Positions 5,149-12,881 of a DNA stretch of 14,987 bases are shown piece after piece (position 1 is the stretch's first letter; each line of letters opens with the position of its first letter). A model generated the notes under the pieces. The model had not been told where the DNA came from and did not search any database. It saw only the letters and a program-made list of their open reading frames with translations. This DNA is from an uncultured Brevinema sp. (GTDB lineage: Bacteria > Spirochaetota > Brevinematia > Brevinematales > Brevinemataceae). The stretch is from NCBI GenBank assembly GCA_947036575.1, contig CAMQSH010000028.1, forward strand, positions 1 through 14,987. Direction: 5' to 3'. Made by a program: the position numbers and the translations under genes.

Positions 5149-6213
5149 ATGGCGAAAATCGATGAAATAACAAGAGAATCTTGGATTCTAAGTACTTTCC
5201 CAGAATGGGGAACTTGGTTAAATGAAGAAATAGAAGCTGAAAAAGTTTTTCCAAACACCATCGCTATGTGGTGGTTAGGATGTACAGGTCTTTGGATTAA
5301 ATCAGAAAAATCAGCGAATATTTGTCTTGATTTTTGGTGTGGTACAGGTAAACAAACTCACGGTGGTGGTGCTATGAAAAAAGGACATCAAATGCAACGC
5401 ATGTCTGGTTGTCAAGAATTACAACCTAATCTTAGAAATCAACCATTTGTTCTAGATCCTTTTGCGATTAAACAACTAGATGCTGTTGTTGCGACACATA
5501 TTCACTCCGATCATATAGACCCAAATCTAGCAGCAGCTGTCATGAAAAATTGTGACGCTTCAGTAAAATTTATTGGACCACAAGCTTGTATAGAATTATG
5601 GCAAGGGTGGGGTGTACCAGCAGATCGTTGTATTACTCTAAAACCTGGTGATTCTGTCAAAGTCAAAGATATAGAAATTTTAGCATTAGAAGCATTTGAT
5701 AGAACATGTCTTGTTACAGCACCAGAAAATGTTACCCTAGCTGGAAAACCAGTATTAGACATGAACACTATGGCTGTAAATTATCTTATCAAAACTTCTG
5801 GTGGTAATATCTATCATGCTGGAGATTCCCACTATTCTAATTTCTTTGCAAAGCATGGTAATGAACATAAAATCAATGTGGCACTTGGAGCTTTTGGAGA
5901 AAATCCAAGAGGGATCACAGACAAAATGACTTCTTCAGATATCCTTCGTATGGCAGAAAGTTTGAATACAGATGTTGTAATTCCTGTTCACCATGATATT
6001 TGGGCAAACTTCCAATCAGATACAGAAGAAATAGTTGTTCTTTGGAACATGAAAAAAGAAAGATTACAATATAAATTCAATCCTTTCATTTGGCAGGTGG
6101 GTGGTAAATTCACATATCCTACAGACAAAGGTCGTGTTTACTTCCAACATTATAGAGGATTTAGCGATGTGTTCTCTGTAGATACAGATGTTCCCTTTAC
6201 TTCTTTCTTATAA
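5149..6213 (+). CDS. ulaG: L-ascorbate-6-phosphate lactonase
   Basis: A 354-residue metallo-beta-lactamase-fold enzyme that opens L-ascorbate 6-phosphate to 3-keto-L-gulonate 6-phosphate. It is very close to E. coli UlaG along its whole length: ITRESWILSTFPEWG at the start, FWCGTGKQTHGG, QPNLRNQPFVLDPFAI, GENPRGITDKMTS, and FTSFL at the end. Metal ligands are visible as His117-x-His119-x-Asp121-His122 in THIHSDHID, Asp226 in HAGDSHYS and the His pair 281-282 in PVHHDIW. E. coli has THDHNDHID at the first motif, so the two intervening residues differ but every ligand is kept. AGGAG lies upstream of the start. It is inside the operon here, whereas E. coli has it as a separate divergent unit. 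A 75-base gap with no terminator precedes ulaA. Confidence 0.96.
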   Translation: MAKIDEITRESWILSTFPEWGTWLNEEIEAEKVFPNTIAMWWLGCTGLWIKSEKSANICLDFWCGTGKQTHGGGAMKKGHQMQRMSGCQELQPNLRNQPFVLDPFAIKQLDAVVATHIHSDHIDPNLAAAVMKNCDASVKFIGPQACIELWQGWGVPADRCITLKPGDSVKVKDIEILALEAFDRTCLVTAPENVTLAGKPVLDMNTMAVNYLIKTSGGNIYHAGDSHYSNFFAKHGNEHKINVALGAFGENPRGITDKMTSSDILRMAESLNTDVVIPVHHDIWANFQSDTEEIVVLWNMKKERLQYKFNPFIWQVGGKFTYPTDKGRVYFQHYRGFSDVFSVDTDVPFTSFL

Positions 6214-6288
6214 AAATACAATTATAAAGATAAATTAAAAATTAATAGATTACCAAATTAATATAATTTAATATATAGGAGTACTAAA

Positions 6289-7707
6289 ATGGAAATGTTT
6301 CTTTCAATTTTTGGGTTTTTTACTAATAATATTTTAACAAAACCAGAATTTTTAATCGGTATTATTGTGCTAATTGGGTATATATTACTAGAAAGACCTT
6401 GGTATGAATCCTTCAGTGGATTCCTTAAAGCAACTGTTGGATATATGATCCTTAACGTTGGAGCAGGAGGATTAGTCGTAACCTTCCGTCCTATTTTAGC
6501 AGGATTGAACGAGCGATTTAGCCTTAACGCTGCTGTTATTGATCCTTATTTTGGATTAAATGCAGTAAATGCTGCCCTAGAGGGAATAGGAGTTGCTACC
6601 TCTTTTACGCTCATCTCTCTTTTAATTGGATTTTTCTGGAACATCTTATTAGTTGCTTTTAGAAAAATTACAAAACTAAGAGTATTGTTTGTTACTGGAC
6701 ATATCATGGTTCAACAAGCAACTACCGTCACTTGGATTGTGTTTTTTGCAGCACCTGATCTTAGAAATATGACAGGGGCAGCCGTTATTGGTCTATTAGT
6801 AGGAACATATTGGGCTGTATTTTCCAATCTTACTGTAGAAGCAACAGAAAATCTTACCGACAATGCAGGTTTTGCCTTAGGTCACCAACAAATGTTAGGG
6901 GTTTGGGTTGCTGATAAACTCGCTCCAAAATTAGGTGATCCTGAAAAAGGTCTTGAAAACATGAAACTACCTGGATGGCTCAGTATCTTTAATGATAGTG
7001 TTATCTCTTCCAGTGTTATTATGCTCCTGTTTTTTGGAGGTATAATGGCTGTACTAGGTGAAGATTATATGAGACAGATTGACAAAGGTTTTGCTGCTAG
7101 TTTAGCATTTCCTACTTATATTATCTCCAAATCTCTTTTATTTGCAGTTTACCTCTATATTTTAAGAGAAGGTGTAAGAATGTTTGTGTCAGAAATGACA
7201 GAATCTTTCCAAGGTATTTCAGAAAAACTACTTCCTGGAGTTATGCCTGGTGTAGACTGTGCTGCTACTTATGGTTTTGCTCCTCCAAACGCAATTCTAT
7301 GGGGATTTATTTTAGGGGCTTTCGGTCAATTTATCGCTATTGCGGGACTATTGATTTTTAAATCTCCAATTATGATCATTCCTGGATTTGTTCCTTTATT
7401 CTTTGATAATGCAACAATCGCTGTGTATGCGAATAAAAGAGGTGGCATAAGAGCAGCTACTATTCTTCCACTACTTTGTGGTATAGTTCAGGTTCTTGGT
7501 GGTGCTTTTGCCGCTTGGTATTTTCAATTGTATCAATATGGAGGATGGCATGGTAATATAGATTTTTCAACCTTATGGGTCGTTTTTGGAATCTTCCTCA
7601 AAGTTTCCCCAATTGTTGGAGCTATTACTTTAGTATTGTTAATGCTCGTTATACCTCAACTTCAATATCAACGTAATAAAGAGCACTATTGGAGACATGG
7701 AGAATAA
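6289..7707 (+). CDS. ulaA: L-ascorbate PTS EIIC permease
   Basis: A 472-residue polytopic inner-membrane protein with about ten or eleven hydrophobic segments, matching E. coli UlaA (465). It binds and transports L-ascorbate, which is phosphorylated on entry by UlaB-phosphate. Family stretches seen: GYILLERPWYESFSG, VTGHIMVQQATTVTW, GFALGHQQMLGVWVADKLAP, KLPGWLSIFNDSVISSS, EGVRMFVSEMTESFQGIS, PGVDCAATYGFAPPNAI and IPGFVPLFFDNATI. The start is supported by AGGAG eight bases before the ATG. Followed after 33 bases by ulaB with its own AAGGAG site. The last residues are charged and cytoplasmic (QYQRNKEHYWRHGE). Confidence 0.96.
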   Translation: MEMFLSIFGFFTNNILTKPEFLIGIIVLIGYILLERPWYESFSGFLKATVGYMILNVGAGGLVVTFRPILAGLNERFSLNAAVIDPYFGLNAVNAALEGIGVATSFTLISLLIGFFWNILLVAFRKITKLRVLFVTGHIMVQQATTVTWIVFFAAPDLRNMTGAAVIGLLVGTYWAVFSNLTVEATENLTDNAGFALGHQQMLGVWVADKLAPKLGDPEKGLENMKLPGWLSIFNDSVISSSVIMLLFFGGIMAVLGEDYMRQIDKGFAASLAFPTYIISKSLLFAVYLYILREGVRMFVSEMTESFQGISEKLLPGVMPGVDCAATYGFAPPNAILWGFILGAFGQFIAIAGLLIFKSPIMIIPGFVPLFFDNATIAVYANKRGGIRAATILPLLCGIVQVLGGAFAAWYFQLYQYGGWHGNIDFSTLWVVFGIFLKVSPIVGAITLVLLMLVIPQLQYQRNKEHYWRHGE

Positions 7708-7740
7708 TCTCCTCTTCAGATTCTATTAAGGAGAATTATT

Positions 7741-8019
7741 ATGAAAATTCTAGTATGTTGTATCAGTGGTATGGGATCAAGCCAAATGATTAAGATGAAA
7801 ATCAATAATGTTTTAAAAAGATTAGAGATTACCGCAAGTGTAGATCACAAAGCTTTAGGCGAAGCAAAAAGCGTTGCTAAAGATTATGATGCAATTTTTT
7901 GTTCTCTAGCTCTAGTAGATAATTTTAAAGCATTAAAAAATACTCCAATCATGGGATTGAGAAATTTATTGTCAGAAGTTGAAATTGAAACAGCTCTCAA
8001 AGAAAATGGATTAGTATAG
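7741..8019 (+). CDS. ulaB: L-ascorbate PTS EIIB component
   Basis: A 92-residue EIIB protein that takes phosphate from UlaC and gives it to ascorbate in the UlaA channel. The phosphocysteine loop C7-I-S-G-M-G-S-S follows the first strand, in the C-x-x-G-x-G-S-S form of the lactose/cellobiose/ascorbate EIIB fold; E. coli UlaB has CGNGQGSS here. A second Cys (Cys6) directly precedes the active one, which is unusual but not disabling. KMKINNVL and VGVRN-like MGLRNLLS also agree with UlaB. AAGGAG precedes the start, and ulaD follows after nine bases. Confidence 0.93.
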   Translation: MKILVCCISGMGSSQMIKMKINNVLKRLEITASVDHKALGEAKSVAKDYDAIFCSLALVDNFKALKNTPIMGLRNLLSEVEIETALKENGLV

Positions 8020-8028
8020 GAGAAAAGA

Positions 8029-8685
8029 ATGGCAATACCTTTATTACAATTAGCTTTAGACAATGTGTCTTTAGAAGATGCACTGGAAAGTACTAGAATT
8101 TTAGCACTAGAATTAGATGTAATCGAAGCTGGAACAGTATTAATGACGACAGCTGGTACTCAAGCCTTACGTGCTTTACGTGCTTTGTATCCAGATCATA
8201 TCATTGTATCAGATATTAAAGTCGCTGATGCTGGGGGACTTTTAGCAAAAGTGATGATAGGAGAATCTGGAGCAAATTGGATGACAGTCATTTGTGCTGC
8301 ACCTATTGCAACCTTTGAAACAGCATTGGCAGAAGCTAGAAAACATCCTAAAGGTGACATTCAAGCAGAATTATTTGGTAATTGGACTTTTGAAGAAGCT
8401 ACAGAATGGAGAAAAATTGGTATCAAACAAGCTATTTACCACAGAGGTCGTGATGCACAAGCAGCAGGGCAAACTTGGGGAGATGTAGATATCCAAAAAA
8501 TCGCAAAACTAGCAGACATGGGATTTGAAGTATCCGTTACTGGAGGATTAGAAATTTCTGATCTTAAACTATTCAAAGGCATCCCTGTAAAAGCATTTAT
8601 TGCAGGTAGAACACTAAGAGACGCTCCTGATCCTATAGCTGAAGCGAAAGGATTTAAAGAAGAAATGCATAAATGGTGGTCTTAG
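8029..8685 (+). CDS. ulaD: 3-keto-L-gulonate-6-phosphate decarboxylase
   Basis: A 218-residue orotidine-decarboxylase-suprafamily TIM barrel, against 216 in E. coli UlaD. It converts 3-keto-L-gulonate 6-phosphate to L-xylulose 5-phosphate and CO2 with magnesium. Signature residues: Asp62, Lys64 and Asp67 in SDIKVADAGG, then WMTVICAA, the catalytic YHRGRDAQAAG (His138, Arg141), VTGGLEISDL and the phosphate-binding FIAGRTLRDA. A hexulose-6-phosphate synthase is the closest alternative, but the YHRxRDAQAAG segment and the operon favour UlaD. AGGAG is upstream. Its TAG is directly followed by the ATG of ulaE. Confidence 0.95.
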   Translation: MAIPLLQLALDNVSLEDALESTRILALELDVIEAGTVLMTTAGTQALRALRALYPDHIIVSDIKVADAGGLLAKVMIGESGANWMTVICAAPIATFETALAEARKHPKGDIQAELFGNWTFEEATEWRKIGIKQAIYHRGRDAQAAGQTWGDVDIQKIAKLADMGFEVSVTGGLEISDLKLFKGIPVKAFIAGRTLRDAPDPIAEAKGFKEEMHKWWS

Positions 8686-9537
8686 ATGTCTTGGTTGGGA
8701 TTGTACGAAAAAGCTATTCCTAAAGATATTGTTTGGAAAGATAGATTACAAATTACAAAAGATCTTGGATTTGATTTTTTAGAAATTTCTGTTGATGAGA
8801 GTGATGATAGATTGAGTCGATTGGATTGGTCTTTGGATCAAAAAAGAGACTTAGTTCATCTATCTCAAGATATAGGAGTGCCTATTTTATCCATGTGTCT
8901 TAGTGGACATAGACGATTTCCTTATGGAGCTAAAGATCCACAGACAGTACAACAAGCTCGTACTATTATGACTAAAGCATTAGACTTTGCTCTCCATTGT
9001 GGTATTCGTAATATACAAATGGCTGGCTATGATGTTTATTATGAAGATAGTACACCAGTATCCAAAAATCAATTTAAAGATGAATTAGCTTTGGCAGTAG
9101 AACAAGCTGCTGAAAGACAGATTATGATTTCTATAGAGATTATGGATTACCCTTTTATGAGTTCTATTACTAGATTTGCAGAAATTACTAAGCATATTCA
9201 ATCCCCATGGCTTACGGTATACCCAGATGTGGGCAACTTAACTGCTTGGTGGAATGATGTGCCTCTAGAATTAAAGACATATATTTCTCAAATATCTGCT
9301 ATTCATCTCAAAGATACTTTACCTGTTGGTCCAAAATCTTTGGGTCAATTTAGGGATCTCATCTTAGGAGAAGGAACTGTTGATTTTGTAGAAGTTTTTA
9401 AAGCACTTAAAGAAGTTTCTTATCAAGGGAGCTTTGTGTTAGAATTGTGGGGAGATAATGTCTCTGATTATAAGCAGCAAATTCTAACATCTTTATCATT
9501 TATTAAAAAACAAATGGTGATTTCTAATTATTGTTAA
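8686..9537 (+). CDS. ulaE: L-ribulose-5-phosphate 3-epimerase (L-xylulose-5-phosphate 3-epimerase)
   Basis: A 283-residue AP-endonuclease-family-2-like TIM barrel (E. coli UlaE 284) that interconverts L-xylulose 5-phosphate and L-ribulose 5-phosphate. Visible motifs: GLYEKAIP at the start, LGFDFLEISVDESDDRL, CLSGHRRFPYG, IQMAGYDVYYE, ISIEIMDYPFMSS, YPDVGNLTAW, IHLKDTLP, and a late GSFVLELWGDN. The acidic and His residues in these motifs (Glu in IEIMD, Asp in YPDVGN, His in IHLKD, Glu in LELW) form the usual metal site. The start abuts the ulaD stop with no own strong ribosome-binding site, suggesting translational coupling. A terminator follows after 22 bases. Confidence 0.94.
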   Translation: MSWLGLYEKAIPKDIVWKDRLQITKDLGFDFLEISVDESDDRLSRLDWSLDQKRDLVHLSQDIGVPILSMCLSGHRRFPYGAKDPQTVQQARTIMTKALDFALHCGIRNIQMAGYDVYYEDSTPVSKNQFKDELALAVEQAAERQIMISIEIMDYPFMSSITRFAEITKHIQSPWLTVYPDVGNLTAWWNDVPLELKTYISQISAIHLKDTLPVGPKSLGQFRDLILGEGTVDFVEVFKALKEVSYQGSFVLELWGDNVSDYKQQILTSLSFIKKQMVISNYC

Positions 9538-9559
9538 TTCTTATCAAAAACACCTATCA

Positions 9560-9596
9560 AAAAACAGAGTAGATTAAAAATATCTACTCTGTTTTT
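9560..9596. terminator. Bidirectional terminator between ulaE and the convergent regulator gene
   Basis: AAAAACAGAGTAGAT (9560-9574) pairs perfectly with 9582-9596 around the loop TAAAAAT, giving a 15-bp stem with A- and T-runs on both sides. It serves the ula operon on + and the regulator on -. Confidence 0.9.
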
Positions 9597-9612
9597 ATTT
9601 ATAATAAAAATA

Positions 9613-10365
9613 TTATGTAGATTCTACTAAGATAAAAGGAATATTATACTCATTTAATTGGTTAATATACTTTTCATTAAGATCTTTAGTAGAAATAACA
9701 GTACTTATTTTTGACATAGGCATAGCAACAAAAGCTTTTTCTACCCCAAATTTTCTTTTATCGACTAGTAAGATCACTGATTTTGATTTAGAAACTAGTA
9801 TCTCTTCTGTCGCTTTATTTACAGGCATACTATGAAAAATTCCTCGTATAGGATCGACACCAGAACCACCAATAAATAATTTTGAAATATTAATATCTGG
9901 CATACTATTATCATCATACAGAGAAAATCCCATATTAATACGTTGCAAAATACCACCAATAATAATGAGATTAATAGAAGAAATTTTAGATAGTTTTTCT
10001 ATGACATAGACGGAATTCGTAAAAACTGTTAAATTAGTAAATGTTTGTAAATAATCACACATGGTAGCTACTGTTTTTCCAGGTCCTAAAAAGATTGCCT
10101 CGCCATCACTAATAAGGGCTACAGCTTGCTGAGCAATTGCTTGCTGATCTTTTAATAATGAAGTGAGCTCTTGAACATTATCTGAATTACTAACCAATTC
10201 TACCCCACCATAAATTAAAGAAACAAGTCCCTGCTTTTCTAATGTAGCAGTAATTTTTCTGATTGTAGGTAAAGAAAGTTTGCAAATATCTGATAATTCT
10301 TTATAAGATATACGTCTTTTATCTTGAAGTAATTGATAAATAAAATCTTCATTATAAATTTTCAT
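9613..10365 (-). CDS. ulaR: DeoR-family transcriptional regulator, probable UlaR
   Basis: A 250-residue DeoR/GlpR-family regulator (E. coli UlaR 251). An N-terminal winged helix-turn-helix covers residues 1-60 (RRISYKELSDICKLSLPTIRKITATLEKQGL..YGGV). A DeoR C-terminal sugar-phosphate sensor covers about 75-235, with LGPGKTVATM, the TNS motif after VFTNS, IIGGIL, FIGGSGVDPIRGIFHS and LLVDKRKFG. GGAG lies seven bases before the ATG. E. coli UlaR represses ula genes and responds to L-ascorbate 6-phosphate (known). Location at the end of the ula operon, convergent to it, and the repeats between ulaF and ulaC support the same job here, but the effector cannot be read from sequence. The first glycine-rich motif reads LGPGKT rather than the more usual xDxGTT. 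Confidence 0.85.
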   Translation of the reverse strand: MKIYNEDFIYQLLQDKRRISYKELSDICKLSLPTIRKITATLEKQGLVSLIYGGVELVSNSDNVQELTSLLKDQQAIAQQAVALISDGEAIFLGPGKTVATMCDYLQTFTNLTVFTNSVYVIEKLSKISSINLIIIGGILQRINMGFSLYDDNSMPDINISKLFIGGSGVDPIRGIFHSMPVNKATEEILVSKSKSVILLVDKRKFGVEKAFVAMPMSKISTVISTKDLNEKYINQLNEYNIPFILVEST

Positions 10366-10672
10366 TACTGAACTCCAATTTACTCGATAAAATATAAGTA
10401 ATATTAATTTGTTAAGTATTAATTTTACAACATTTATTAAAAAACATCAATAATATATTTATATTCTTTTCTAAAAGTACTGGTTTTTATAACCTAAGAA
10501 GATTTTTTTGATATACTCAATAGGAAAGAAAGATATTAGAACATTTTTAAAGATACTAATAAATTTATAATTTATTTGAAAATATAAGATGAAATTAGAG
10601 TATATTTTCAATGTTAAGTAGAACTTCTTGTACAAAATAATGATACATATATTTCCTATACTAGTTCCAATT
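10366..10672. other. AT-rich intergenic region between ulaR and spmB
   Basis: No gene is seen. It must hold the minus-strand ulaR promoter, for which TTGTAA followed by AT-rich -10-like sequence around 10400-10440 is only a weak candidate. TATACTC (about 10513) and GAGTATA (about 10598) are inverted copies 80 bases apart, probably chance in such AT-rich DNA. No copy of the TTTCAAAAAT operator core is present, giving no sign of autoregulation. Confidence 0.4.
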
Positions 10673-10701
10673 TTGACAAAACAAAGGAAAGACCTTATAC
10701 T
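10673..10701 (+). promoter_or_regulatory. Strong promoter of the spmB operon
   Basis: TTGACA (10673-10678), a 17-base spacer and TATACT (10696-10701). The start would be near 10708, only about 20 bases before the ATG of spmB, with the AAGGAGG ribosome-binding site between. Confidence 0.85.
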
Positions 10702-10729
10702 GATTGATATGATTTAATAAGGAGGAAAA

Positions 10730-11275
10730 ATGTTTATTAAAATTATGCAGACGGTTTCTTTGTATGCCGTACCACTTATTGTGTTACTTGTACCTTTATA
10801 TGCTCTTTTTGTTAAAAAAGTGAAAGTATATGAGGTATTTAGTGAAGGGGCAAAAGATGGTTTTGAGACAGCGGTTAAGATACTTCCATTTTTATTAGGG
10901 ATGTTGGTATCAATAGGGATTTTACGAGCTTCTGGCACGATAGATTTATTTGTGGAAATGACAAGACCTATTCTTGCAAAGGTTGGTTTTCCAAGTGAAT
11001 TGCTACCTATCTTTATTATGAATCCTATTTCTGGGGGAGCTGCACGAGGAGCATTATTAGATATTTTTAATGCTTATGGTCCAGATTCTTTCATAGGAAG
11101 AGCGGGTTCAACAATGTTTGGCTCTACAGAAACAACTCTCTATGTATTAGCTGTTTACTTTGGTTCTGTTGGAATCACCAAATCTCGTCATGCTGTTGCT
11201 GCTGGATTTACAGCGGACGCTGCTGGAATGATCTCTGCAGTGATTATTACAGCTCTTGTTTTTGGCACAGTATAG
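10730..11275 (+). CDS. spmB: SpmB-like nucleoside-recognition (Gate) domain membrane protein
   Basis: A 181-residue inner-membrane protein matching B. subtilis SpmB (178) throughout: YEVFSEGAKDGFETAVKILPFLLGMLVSIGILRASG, PISGGAARGALLDI, AYGPDSFIGRAGSTM, GSTETTLYVLAVYFGSVGI. About four to five hydrophobic segments carry a Gate-domain fold found in transporter-like proteins. In Bacillus the SpmA/SpmB pair is needed for spore core dehydration (known); the biochemical role is unsettled. Homologues are widespread in non-sporulating bacteria, so the name describes homology, not function. A very good AAGGAGG site precedes the ATG. spmA follows after nine bases, so the order is B then A, the reverse of Bacillus. 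Confidence 0.9.
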   Translation: MFIKIMQTVSLYAVPLIVLLVPLYALFVKKVKVYEVFSEGAKDGFETAVKILPFLLGMLVSIGILRASGTIDLFVEMTRPILAKVGFPSELLPIFIMNPISGGAARGALLDIFNAYGPDSFIGRAGSTMFGSTETTLYVLAVYFGSVGITKSRHAVAAGFTADAAGMISAVIITALVFGTV

Positions 11276-11284
11276 GAGAAAAAT

Positions 11285-11872
11285 ATGATTAATTATATAT
11301 GGATGTTTTTTATTTTAGTAGGGGTTGTTGTATCAATTTTTACTGGTAATGTTCAAGCTGTAACTGATGCAACTCTCGAATATGCAAAGCTTTCTGTAGA
11401 GCTGGCTTTTGGATTGATAGGGACTATTGCCCTTTGGTCTGGATTAATGAAGATTGCAGATGAAGCAGGCTTAGTAAAAGCTTTGGGAAGACTTCTAAGA
11501 CCTTTGATGATAAGACTTTTTCCAGATGTGCCTGAAGATCACCCAGCAATGGGTAGTATGGTTGCTAATATTGCAGCGAATATTTTTGGATTGGGGAATG
11601 CTGCTACACCTTTAGGTTTAAGAGCCATGAAAGATCTTCAGACTCTTACTGATGACAAAGAAACAGCAACAAATGCTATGGTTATGTTTTTGGCTATAAA
11701 TACTTCTTCTGTGACTTTAATTTCTTCAGGTATTTTAGCAATGCGTGTTGCTTCAAATTCTACAAACCCAACGGAAACAATTGCTTCTACTATTTTAGCA
11801 ACGACGATTTCTACTACTGTTGCTATTATAGCTGCAAAATTATACCAAAACATGAAAATGTTTAATAAGTAA
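11285..11872 (+). CDS. spmA: SpmA-like nucleoside-recognition (Gate) domain membrane protein
   Basis: A 195-residue membrane protein matching B. subtilis SpmA (196): INYIWMFFILVGVVVSIFTG at the start, FGLIGTIALWSGLMKIADEAGL, PLMIRLFPDVPEDHPAMG, NIFGLGNAATPLGLRAM, MVMFLAINTSSVTLIS. The DHPAMG and GLGNAATPLG stretches are the family signature. Several hydrophobic segments; probably forms a two-component membrane complex with the SpmB-like protein. AGGAG precedes the start. A hairpin follows within about 20 bases and separates it from ldcA, so expression of the downstream pair may be partly attenuated. Confidence 0.92.
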   Translation: MINYIWMFFILVGVVVSIFTGNVQAVTDATLEYAKLSVELAFGLIGTIALWSGLMKIADEAGLVKALGRLLRPLMIRLFPDVPEDHPAMGSMVANIAANIFGLGNAATPLGLRAMKDLQTLTDDKETATNAMVMFLAINTSSVTLISSGILAMRVASNSTNPTETIASTILATTISTTVAIIAAKLYQNMKMFNK

Positions 11873-11892
11873 TAATATCTAAAATACTTTAT

Positions 11893-11926
11893 ACAAAAAA
11901 GAGAGCTATTATGTTCTCTTTTTTGT
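11893..11926 (+). terminator. Hairpin between spmA and ldcA, terminator or attenuator
   Basis: ACAAAAAAGAGA (11893-11904) pairs perfectly with TCTCTTTTTTGT (11915-11926) around a 10-base loop. The T-run is inside the stem arm. No convincing promoter lies between it and the ldcA start at 11955, so partial read-through is likely. Confidence 0.7.
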
Positions 11927-11954
11927 GTAATGGGTACATAAATTTGGAGAATAA

Positions 11955-12881
11955 ATGAATAAAGGTAAACAACTGCAAAAAGGAGATACTATAGGTATCG
12001 TTGCCTTATCTTCTGCATTAATTGATTTGACAGAAATAGATAGAGGAATACAATATCTAGAGAACTTGGGCTTTAAAGTAAAACTAGCATCTAATGTTAA
12101 GGTGAACAAATTTTTCTTTCCAGATACAGCAGAAGTTAGGGCAAAAGAATTGATGAGCTTCTTCAAAGATCCTTCTATTGATATGATTATGGCTTTACGT
12201 GGGGGCTATGGAGCTATTCAAGTTTTAGAGTTTATCGATTTTGAAATAATAAAAGCTAATCCTAAGATTTTTGTTGGATTCAGTGATCTTACTTCTTTGC
12301 AACAAGTATTATTTCAAAAGGCTAATCTCATAAATTTTTCAGGTCCTATGCTTACTTCTAATTTTTCTAAACAAGATCATTCACTCATTACAGATGAGTC
12401 ATTATTTTCATTAATCATGGGGCAAAATACTACTATCATAAATCGCTTTAATATTTTGTATAATGCACATAAAACAAAAATAGAAGGACGTCTTTTAGGG
12501 GGTAATTTGATTACTTTTATGTCTTTAATGGGTACTGTTTATGAGCCTGATCTTACTGATAAGATTTTGTTTTTTGAAGATATAGAAGAAAAAACCTATT
12601 CTATAGATAGGGCATTGACTCAGCTAACACTTAATAAAAATTTCTCTAAAGTTAAAGCTATTATATTAGGTAATTTTGTAGATTGTATAACAAGAAACGA
12701 ATATGAAGAAGAGCTTTATCCAATGATTGTTAACCGTTTGAAAAAATTTAATATTCCTATTATCAATGATATTCCAGTGGGGCATTGTTCTCCAACACTT
12801 ACCTTCCCAATAGGGGCAAAAATAGAAATAGATTTACAAAAACAAGAGATAAAATTATTAGAATCTGTAGTAGGTGAATAA
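11955..12881 (+). CDS. ldcA: Muramoyl-tetrapeptide carboxypeptidase (LD-carboxypeptidase, family S66)
   Basis: A 308-residue cytoplasmic serine peptidase of family S66, which removes the terminal D-Ala from murein tetrapeptides during cell-wall recycling (known for LdcA). The N-terminal half has LQKGDTIGIVALSS, DMIMALRGGYGAIQVLEFID and the nucleophile Ser110 in VGFSDLTSL. The C-terminal half has RLLGGNLITFMSLMGT, the triad Glu208 in FFEDIEEKTYSIDRAL and His277 in PVGHCSPTLTFPIGA. All three triad residues are present. There is no signal peptide. GGAG lies five bases before the ATG. Its TAA overlaps the next ATG by one base. Members of S66 also include microcin-C immunity-type proteins (MccF), an alternative that the cell-wall-like neighbourhood makes less likely. 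Confidence 0.9.
   Translation: MNKGKQLQKGDTIGIVALSSALIDLTEIDRGIQYLENLGFKVKLASNVKVNKFFFPDTAEVRAKELMSFFKDPSIDMIMALRGGYGAIQVLEFIDFEIIKANPKIFVGFSDLTSLQQVLFQKANLINFSGPMLTSNFSKQDHSLITDESLFSLIMGQNTTIINRFNILYNAHKTKIEGRLLGGNLITFMSLMGTVYEPDLTDKILFFEDIEEKTYSIDRALTQLTLNKNFSKVKAIILGNFVDCITRNEYEEELYPMIVNRLKKFNIPIINDIPVGHCSPTLTFPIGAKIEIDLQKQEIKLLESVVGE

Noticed and set aside
5511..5768. 85-codon minus-strand frame
   Set aside because: Lies fully inside ulaG on the opposite strand, without start signals.
8294..8488. 64-codon + strand frame
   Set aside because: Out-of-frame shadow inside ulaD.
10714..10938. 74-codon minus-strand frame
   Set aside because: Antisense to the spmB start; the strong promoter and ribosome-binding site serve the + strand.
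11638..11853. 71-codon minus-strand frame
   Set aside because: Antisense to spmA; the Val/Ile/Ala-rich composition mirrors the membrane gene.
10730..11872. SpmA/SpmB as evidence of a spore former
   Set aside because: These families occur widely in non-sporulating bacteria, and the outer-membrane barrel in this window argues against a Bacillus-like organism.
11909..12166. 85-codon minus-strand frame
   Set aside because: Antisense to the start of ldcA and across a terminator-like hairpin.
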